From positions 1 to 10,931 of the forward strand of contig JANPCR010000231.1 of NCBI GenBank assembly GCA_031431035.1: 10,931 bases of DNA, in the 5' to 3' direction. Position 1 is the first letter of the stretch, and every line of letters begins with the position of its first letter. Positions 6,215 to 10,931 of this stretch are shown piece by piece. This DNA comes from JANYCG01 sp031431035 (lineage in GTDB: Bacteria; Pseudomonadota; Gammaproteobacteria; Burkholderiales; Burkholderiaceae_C). Position numbers and translations under genes: made by a program. The notes below the pieces were generated by a model. The model worked only from the letters and a program-made list of their open reading frames with translations. It was not told the DNA's origin and made no database searches.

Positions 6215-7960
6215 ATGAGCTACCCAGTTTTTCCTATCAAGCTCCAAAGCAATTCGGGAGCGCAGGCTGCAGAGCATCAGCGAGCCCGAAAGCGCCAAGC
6301 CCCCAAGGGCCGCCGGGTTGACCCCCAAGCGCTGGCGGCAGTGCAGCAGTTGCTGGGCACTTCCCCGCGCCGTGCCGATTTGTTGATTGAACACCTGCAC
6401 AAAATTCAGGATCGGTTTGGTCATTTGTCTGCGTGGCATTTGGCCGCCTTGGCGCAAGAATTGCGCCTGTCGCAAACCGCGGTGTATGAAGTCGCCACCT
6501 TCTACCATCACTTTGACGCGGTGAAAGAAGGCGAGGCCGCACCTGCTGCGCTGACGGTTCGCGTATGCGATGGTTTGTCCTGCGAAATGGCGGGGGCGCG
6601 CGAGCTGCTGGACAAATTGCCCGCTCGGTTGGGCCGTGACGTGCGAGTCATCGCAGCCCCTTGCATTGGCCGTTGCGAACAAGCCCCAGCTGCCGTGGTG
6701 GGGCAAAACCCGGTGCCGAATGCGACGACAGACGCAATAGTGGCCAAAGTGCAGGCCAAAGCCGTCACCCACGCACCCGAAGACTTCATTGACCTGGCTC
6801 GCTACCAAGCCGAAGGCGGCTACGCGCTGCTGCAAGACTGCGTGTCGGGGCGGCGCGACGTGGAATCCGTCATCAAAACCATGGAAGACTCGTCCCTGCG
6901 CGGCTTAGGCGGTGCCGGCTTTCCGACCGGGCGCAAATGGCGCATCGTCAAAGCCGAAACCGGCCCCCGCTTGCTGGCCATCAACATTGACGAAGGCGAG
7001 CCTGGCACCTTCAAAGACCGCGCTTATTTGGAGCGCGACCCACACCGCTTCATTGAAGGCATGCTAATCAGCGCCTGGGCAGTGGGCGTTGAAAAAATCT
7101 ACATTTACCTGCGCGACGAGTACCACGGCTGCCGCCACATGCTGCAAGCAGAACTGGCCAAATTGCAAGCCAACCCGCCCATGCCCAATATTCCGCAAAT
7201 CGACTTGCGCAGAGGCGCTGGGGCCTACATTTGCGGCGAAGAGTCCGCCATGATCGAATCCATCGAAGGCAAACGCGGCCTGCCACGCCTGCGCCCGCCT
7301 TACGTGGCGCAAGTGGGCTTATTTGGCCGGCCCACGCTGGAGCACAATTTTGAAACTCTGTATTGGGTGCGCGAAATTCTGGAAAAAGGCGCTGACTGGT
7401 TCGCCTCAAAAGGTCGCCATGGCCGCAAAGGCTTGCGGTCGTTCTCGGTGTCGGGGCGTGTCAACAAACCAGGTGTCAAGCTGGCCCCGGCGGGCATCAC
7501 CGTGCAGGAGTTGATTGACGAGTACTGTGGCGGCATGCCAGATGGCCACACGCTGTACGCCTACCTGCCGGGCGGTGCGTCCGGCGGCATTCTGCCTGCG
7601 GTGCTGAACAACATTCCGCTGGACTTCGACACGCTTCAGCCCTATGGCTGCTTCATCGGGTCGGCTGCCGTGATCGTCTTGTCGAACCACGACACAGCCA
7701 CAGCGGCTGCCCGCAACATGATGAATTTTTTCAAGCACGAGTCTTGCGGTCAATGCACGCCCTGCCGCGTGGGCACCACCAAGGCCGCGCACTTGATCAA
7801 TCAGCCAACCTGGGATGTTGCACTGCTGGCTGACTTGTCATTGGTCATGCGCGACTCGTCCATTTGCGGCCTGGGCCAAGCGGCGCCCAACCCGGTGGAT
7901 TGCGTGATCAAGTATTTCCCCCACGAGTTGAACGCCACCATTCAAGTGGAATCGGCATGA
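6215..7960 (+). CDS. fdh1B: NAD-dependent formate dehydrogenase beta subunit, NuoE-NuoF fusion (FDH1 type)
   Basis: 581 residues; the diaphorase subunit that passes electrons from the alpha subunit through iron-sulfur clusters and FMN to NAD+. Seen: a basic, low-complexity N-terminal 40 residues; then a NuoE/FdsG-like thioredoxin-fold domain (about 40-180) with C118-x4-C123 and C150-x3-C154 for a [2Fe-2S] cluster. A NuoF/FdsB-like domain follows with R-G-L-G-G-A-G-F-P-T-G-R-K-W (229-242) and G-A-G-A-Y-I-C-G-E-E-S-A (334-345) for FMN/NADH. A [4Fe-4S] site C511-x2-C514-x2-C517 plus C551 ends the domain. In three-subunit enzymes (FdsGBA) these two halves are separate proteins; here they are one chain, as in Methylobacterium FDH1. 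No Shine-Dalgarno is visible before this ATG and no in-frame start lies close upstream. The stop overlaps the alpha-subunit start by 4 nt (ATGA), so the two are translationally coupled. Confidence 0.93.
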   Translation: MSYPVFPIKLQSNSGAQAAEHQRARKRQAPKGRRVDPQALAAVQQLLGTSPRRADLLIEHLHKIQDRFGHLSAWHLAALAQELRLSQTAVYEVATFYHHFDAVKEGEAAPAALTVRVCDGLSCEMAGARELLDKLPARLGRDVRVIAAPCIGRCEQAPAAVVGQNPVPNATTDAIVAKVQAKAVTHAPEDFIDLARYQAEGGYALLQDCVSGRRDVESVIKTMEDSSLRGLGGAGFPTGRKWRIVKAETGPRLLAINIDEGEPGTFKDRAYLERDPHRFIEGMLISAWAVGVEKIYIYLRDEYHGCRHMLQAELAKLQANPPMPNIPQIDLRRGAGAYICGEESAMIESIEGKRGLPRLRPPYVAQVGLFGRPTLEHNFETLYWVREILEKGADWFASKGRHGRKGLRSFSVSGRVNKPGVKLAPAGITVQELIDEYCGGMPDGHTLYAYLPGGASGGILPAVLNNIPLDFDTLQPYGCFIGSAAVIVLSNHDTATAAARNMMNFFKHESCGQCTPCRVGTTKAAHLINQPTWDVALLADLSLVMRDSSICGLGQAAPNPVDCVIKYFPHELNATIQVESA

Positions 7961-10854
7961 ACGCCATCACCCGCCAAGAGCTGGCTTTGCTCGATTCGCC
8001 GACCATCACCTTCAACCTGAATGGCCGCGACGTGCAAGCCCGGGCAGACGAGACACTGTTGACCGTGGCCAAGCGTGAAGGCATAGAAGTGCCGCATCTG
8101 TGCTTCAAGGAAGGCCTGGAAGCCGTGGGGAACTGCCGCGCCTGCATGGTGGAGGTCGGCGGCGAACGGGTTTTGGCACCCTCATGCTGCCGCACCGCCA
8201 CGGCGGGCATGAAGGTGACCACTGACAGCCCACGCGCCGTCGCCTCGCAAAAACTGGTGCTGGAGCTGCTGCTGTCCGACATGCCCGAGACCGCCTACAC
8301 CCGTCACAACGAAGTTGACCAATGGGCCCTGAAGCTGGCAGTTGGCAAACCCCGATTTGAAGCCCGCGAGCAAGTGCAACAAGACCTGTCACACCCCGCG
8401 ATTGCCGTCAATTTGGACGCTTGCATTCAGTGCACACGCTGCCTGCGGGCTTGCCGGGACGAGCAGGTGAACGATGTGATTGGCCTGGCGTTTCGGGGGG
8501 ATTCGGCAAAGATAGTTTTTGACATGGACGACGCCATGGGCGCATCCACCTGCGTGGCCTGTGGCGAATGCGTGCAAGCTTGCCCAACGGGCGCGCTGGC
8601 GACCATCGTGCGGCAAGAGACACAAGCTGTTGCGCCATCCGACCCAGCCCAAGCCGCCACTGCACCCCCTGCCAGCAAAGCCAGCAAAGCCGGCCTGGCC
8701 GTGCCCGACAAGCAAGTCGAATCGGTTTGTCCATTTTGCGGCGTGGGTTGCCAGCTCACCTACAACGTGCGGGACGACAAAATTTTGTTTGTGGAAGGGC
8801 GCAATGGCCCCGCCAACCAAGGGCGGCTGTGCGTCAAAGGCCGCTATGGTTTTGACTATGCCCACCACCCGCATCGCCTGACGAAACCGCTGATTCGCCG
8901 AGCCGACGCCCCCAAGACTGGTGATTTTTCAATGGACCCCGACCGGGTTCTGGACGTGTTTCGCGAGGCCAGTTGGGACGAAGCCTTGGCCTTGGCAGGC
9001 GGCAAGCTCAAAGCCATTCGCGACCAGTTTGGCAAAAAGTCGCTGGCGGGTTTTGGCTCGGCCAAAGGCAGCAATGAAGAAGCCTATTTGTTCCAAAAGC
9101 TGGTGCGCACCGGATTTGGATCGAACAACGTGGACCATTGCACCCGGCTTTGCCACGCCTCGTCGGTGGTGGCCTTACTGGAAGGCATTGGCTCAGGGGC
9201 CGTGTCCAACCCGGTGATGGACGTGACCAAGGCGGCAGTGGTCGTCATCATTGGGGCCAACCCCACGGTGAACCACCCGGTCGCGGCAACCTGGATCAAA
9301 AATGCGGTGAACAACGGCACCCAACTGGTGGTGCTGGACCCGCGCCGCAGTGACCTAGCCCGCATGGCCCATCACTATTTGCAGTTCAAGCCCGACACCG
9401 ACGTGGCCCTGCTCAACGCGATGATGCACGTCATCGTGACCGAAGGGCTGGTTGACGCAGCCTTCATTGCCAGCCGCACCGTGGGTTATGAAGATTTGCG
9501 CAACAACGTGGAAGGCTATGCCCCCGAACTGATGGCCCCGATTTGTGGCATTGATGCGGCCACCATTCGCACCGTGGCGCGACTTTATGCCACGTCCAAG
9601 GGCTCGATGATTTTGTGGGGCATGGGCGTGAGCCAGCACGTGCACGGCACCGACAACGCACGCTGCTTGATTGCGTTGGCGCTGATGACCGGGCAAATCG
9701 GTCGCCCTGGCACTGGCTTGCACCCTTTGCGCGGCCAAAACAACGTGCAAGGCGCGTCAGATGCGGGTTTGATCCCCATGATGTACCCCGACTACCAGCA
9801 TGTGACCGACGACAAGGTGAGGGCCGGTTTTGAAAAAGCCTGGGGCGTGCCCGCCGGTTCGCTGGACGCCACGCCCGGCTTGACCGTGGTGGAAGTCATG
9901 CACGCCATCAAAAAAGGCGACATTCGCGGCATGTACGTGATGGGCGAAAACCCCGCCATGTCAGACCCCGACGCCAACCACGCCCGCGAGTCGCTGGCAG
10001 CTTTGGACCATTTGGTGGTGCAAGATATCTTTTTGACCGAAACCTGCTACCTGGCCGACGTGATTTTGCCCGCCAGCGCCTTCCCTGAAAAAGACGGCAG
10101 CTTCACTAACACCGACCGGCTGGTGCAAATGGGCCGCAAAGCCGTCAACCCGCCGGGCGACGCCAAACAAGACCTGTGGATCATTCAAGAACTGGCCCAC
10201 CGCTTGGGGCTGAACTGGCAATACAGCCATGTGTCAGAGGTGTTTGACGAAATGCGCCACACCATGCCCAGCATTGGCGGCATCACCTGGGAGCGCCTGC
10301 AGCGCGAGCATTCCGTCACCTACCCGTGCAAGGCAGAGGGCGACCCGGGCCAGTCGGTCGTGTTTGTCGATGACTTTCCGCGCGAAGGCGGCCGCGCCCG
10401 GTTCGTTCCCGCCGACATCATTCCAGCCGACGAGCGGCCCGACGCCGATTACCCCATGGTGCTGATCACCGGGCGCCAGCTGGAGCATTGGCACACCGGC
10501 AGCATGACCCGCCGCGCCACGGTTTTAGACGCGATTGAGCCCGACCCCATTGCCCTGATTCACCCGCTGGACTTGGCCGCCTTAGGCAGCCAGCCCGGTG
10601 ATGTGGTGACGCTGGCATCCCGCCGTGGCCAGGTTGCGCTGTTCGCCCGGGCCGATGACAGCTCGCCGCGCGGGTCGGTTTTTGTGCCGTTTTGTTATTA
10701 CGAAGCCGCCATCAACAAGCTGACCAATGCGGCGCTGGACCCGTTTGCCAAAATCCCGGAATTCAAATACTGCGCGATTCGCATGGAGCCAGGCGGTGTG
10801 GCACCAGTGGCCACCAGCTACGGCGGCGGGCAGATATTGGCGAAACGCACTTAA
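7957..10854 (+). CDS. fdh1A: NAD-dependent formate dehydrogenase alpha (catalytic) subunit, bis-MGD enzyme
   Basis: 965 residues; oxidises formate to CO2 at a Mo- or W-bis-molybdopterin guanine dinucleotide centre and hands electrons to the beta subunit. Seen in order: a NuoG-like [2Fe-2S] domain (C49, C60, C63, C77); two [4Fe-4S] ferredoxin motifs (C156-x2-C159-x2-C162-x3-C166 and C199-x2-C202-x2-C205-x3-C209); an Ala/Pro/Lys-rich linker (about 220-250). Then the bis-MGD Fe4S4 motif C258-x2-C261-x3-C265 with C292 and K294; the R-L-C-H-A-S-S-V segment with metal ligand Cys399 and His400; N-P-x-x-N-H-P; L-R-G-Q-N-N-V-Q-G-A-S-D with Arg592. A C-terminal molydop-binding domain begins near 832. 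The catalytic position is Cys, not selenocysteine. Start: the ATG at 7957 overlaps the beta stop and has AGTGGA 6 nt upstream; an upstream in-frame extension would overlap the conserved beta C-terminus. Mo versus W cannot be decided from sequence. Confidence 0.94.
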   Translation: MNAITRQELALLDSPTITFNLNGRDVQARADETLLTVAKREGIEVPHLCFKEGLEAVGNCRACMVEVGGERVLAPSCCRTATAGMKVTTDSPRAVASQKLVLELLLSDMPETAYTRHNEVDQWALKLAVGKPRFEAREQVQQDLSHPAIAVNLDACIQCTRCLRACRDEQVNDVIGLAFRGDSAKIVFDMDDAMGASTCVACGECVQACPTGALATIVRQETQAVAPSDPAQAATAPPASKASKAGLAVPDKQVESVCPFCGVGCQLTYNVRDDKILFVEGRNGPANQGRLCVKGRYGFDYAHHPHRLTKPLIRRADAPKTGDFSMDPDRVLDVFREASWDEALALAGGKLKAIRDQFGKKSLAGFGSAKGSNEEAYLFQKLVRTGFGSNNVDHCTRLCHASSVVALLEGIGSGAVSNPVMDVTKAAVVVIIGANPTVNHPVAATWIKNAVNNGTQLVVLDPRRSDLARMAHHYLQFKPDTDVALLNAMMHVIVTEGLVDAAFIASRTVGYEDLRNNVEGYAPELMAPICGIDAATIRTVARLYATSKGSMILWGMGVSQHVHGTDNARCLIALALMTGQIGRPGTGLHPLRGQNNVQGASDAGLIPMMYPDYQHVTDDKVRAGFEKAWGVPAGSLDATPGLTVVEVMHAIKKGDIRGMYVMGENPAMSDPDANHARESLAALDHLVVQDIFLTETCYLADVILPASAFPEKDGSFTNTDRLVQMGRKAVNPPGDAKQDLWIIQELAHRLGLNWQYSHVSEVFDEMRHTMPSIGGITWERLQREHSVTYPCKAEGDPGQSVVFVDDFPREGGRARFVPADIIPADERPDADYPMVLITGRQLEHWHTGSMTRRATVLDAIEPDPIALIHPLDLAALGSQPGDVVTLASRRGQVALFARADDSSPRGSVFVPFCYYEAAINKLTNAALDPFAKIPEFKYCAIRMEPGGVAPVATSYGGGQILAKRT

Positions 10855-10859
10855 AACTA

Positions 10860-10888
10860 CAAAACATACCCAAATTGGGTATGTTTTG
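10860..10888. terminator. Bidirectional intrinsic terminator-like palindrome after the formate dehydrogenase genes
   Basis: A perfect inverted repeat with 14-bp arms around one central base, CAAAACATACCCAA and TTGGGTATGTTTTG, starts 6 nt after the alpha-subunit stop. As RNA it gives a stem with a GC-containing upper part and a short AAAUU-type loop. The A-run on the left and T-run on the right form the lower stem on either strand, so it can end transcription from both sides. It marks the end of this gene row and hints at a convergent neighbour. Confidence 0.75.
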
Positions 10889-10931
10889 AGTTAAAAACGC
10901 AGTTTTGGCCAAAATATGAGCTCAATCGGCC
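10889..10931. other. Window tail after the terminator, no confirmed gene
   Basis: Only 43 bases are left. They hold the perfect palindromes TTTTGGCCAAAA (10903-10914) and TGAGCTCA (10917-10924). On the minus strand one frame is open from the window edge to a TAA about 4 nt before the palindrome arm and could be the last dozen codons of a convergent gene. On the plus strand an ATG at 10916 opens a frame that runs off the window without a visible ribosome binding site. Neither can be confirmed here. Confidence 0.3.

Noticed and set aside
6203..6835. Minus-strand open frame of 210 codons opposite the start of fdh1B
   Set aside because: It overlaps the NuoE-like domain with its conserved cysteines; the opposite translation shows no domain.
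7864..7956. Upstream extension of the formate dehydrogenase alpha subunit by 31 codons
   Set aside because: The extension lies inside the conserved C-terminus of the beta subunit and is Pro/Gly/Arg-rich; the ATG at 7957 has a good ribosome binding site and the usual 4-nt overlap.
8671..8688. Tandem GCCAGCAAA repeat in the alpha-subunit gene as a regulatory or mobile repeat
   Set aside because: Only two 9-nt copies, in frame, encoding part of a low-complexity Ala/Ser/Lys linker between domains.
9139..9156. Selenocysteine at the formate dehydrogenase active site
   Set aside because: The catalytic codon at 9151-9153 is TGC (Cys), not an in-frame TGA.
1..10931. CRISPR arrays, insertion sequences, tRNA or rRNA genes, phage or defence genes
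   Set aside because: No spaced repeat arrays, transposase domains, cloverleaf-like sequences or integration sites were seen; the window is almost fully occupied by seven metabolic genes.

Overview
The window reads as chromosomal DNA of a betaproteobacterium, most likely Burkholderiales/Comamonadaceae. The main reasons are a Bug-type (TctC) solute receptor with its own tctB and tctA, moderately high GC, and the mix of carboxylate-catabolism families. This is a judgement from protein style, not from a database search. All seven genes lie on the + strand with short gaps (25, about 86, 27, 1, 39 and 63 nt, then a 4-nt overlap). They could form one long transcription unit or two or three adjoining ones.

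Layout: 1-624 is the 3' part of a fumarylacetoacetate-hydrolase-family gene cut by the window edge. 650-1660 is a ketopantoate-reductase-family (PanE/ApbA) dehydrogenase. A short intergenic stretch with 10-nt-spaced direct repeats precedes a complete tripartite tricarboxylate transporter in the order tctC-tctB-tctA (1747-4864). 4904-6151 encodes a class III CoA-transferase that I recognise as formyl-CoA:oxalate CoA-transferase (Frc, YfdW-like). 6215-7960 and 7957-10854 encode a two-subunit NAD-dependent formate dehydrogenase of the Methylobacterium FDH1 type: a NuoE-NuoF fused beta subunit and a bis-MGD alpha subunit with a catalytic cysteine. A perfect palindrome at 10860-10888 ends the unit, probably as a bidirectional terminator.

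How the genes may work together (inference): the transporter would import oxalate or a related small carboxylate. Frc would make oxalyl-CoA and release formate. The PanE-like enzyme could reduce oxalyl-CoA to glyoxylate, as PanE2 of Methylobacterium extorquens is reported to do. The formate dehydrogenase would oxidise the released formate to CO2 and yield NADH. Taken together this looks like an oxalate uptake and assimilation island whose importer is a TTT system, which I do not know as an established oxalate transporter. Oxalyl-CoA decarboxylase, the formate dehydrogenase accessory proteins (FdhD-type) and any regulator are not in the window. The role of the FAH-family gene is not explained by this scheme.
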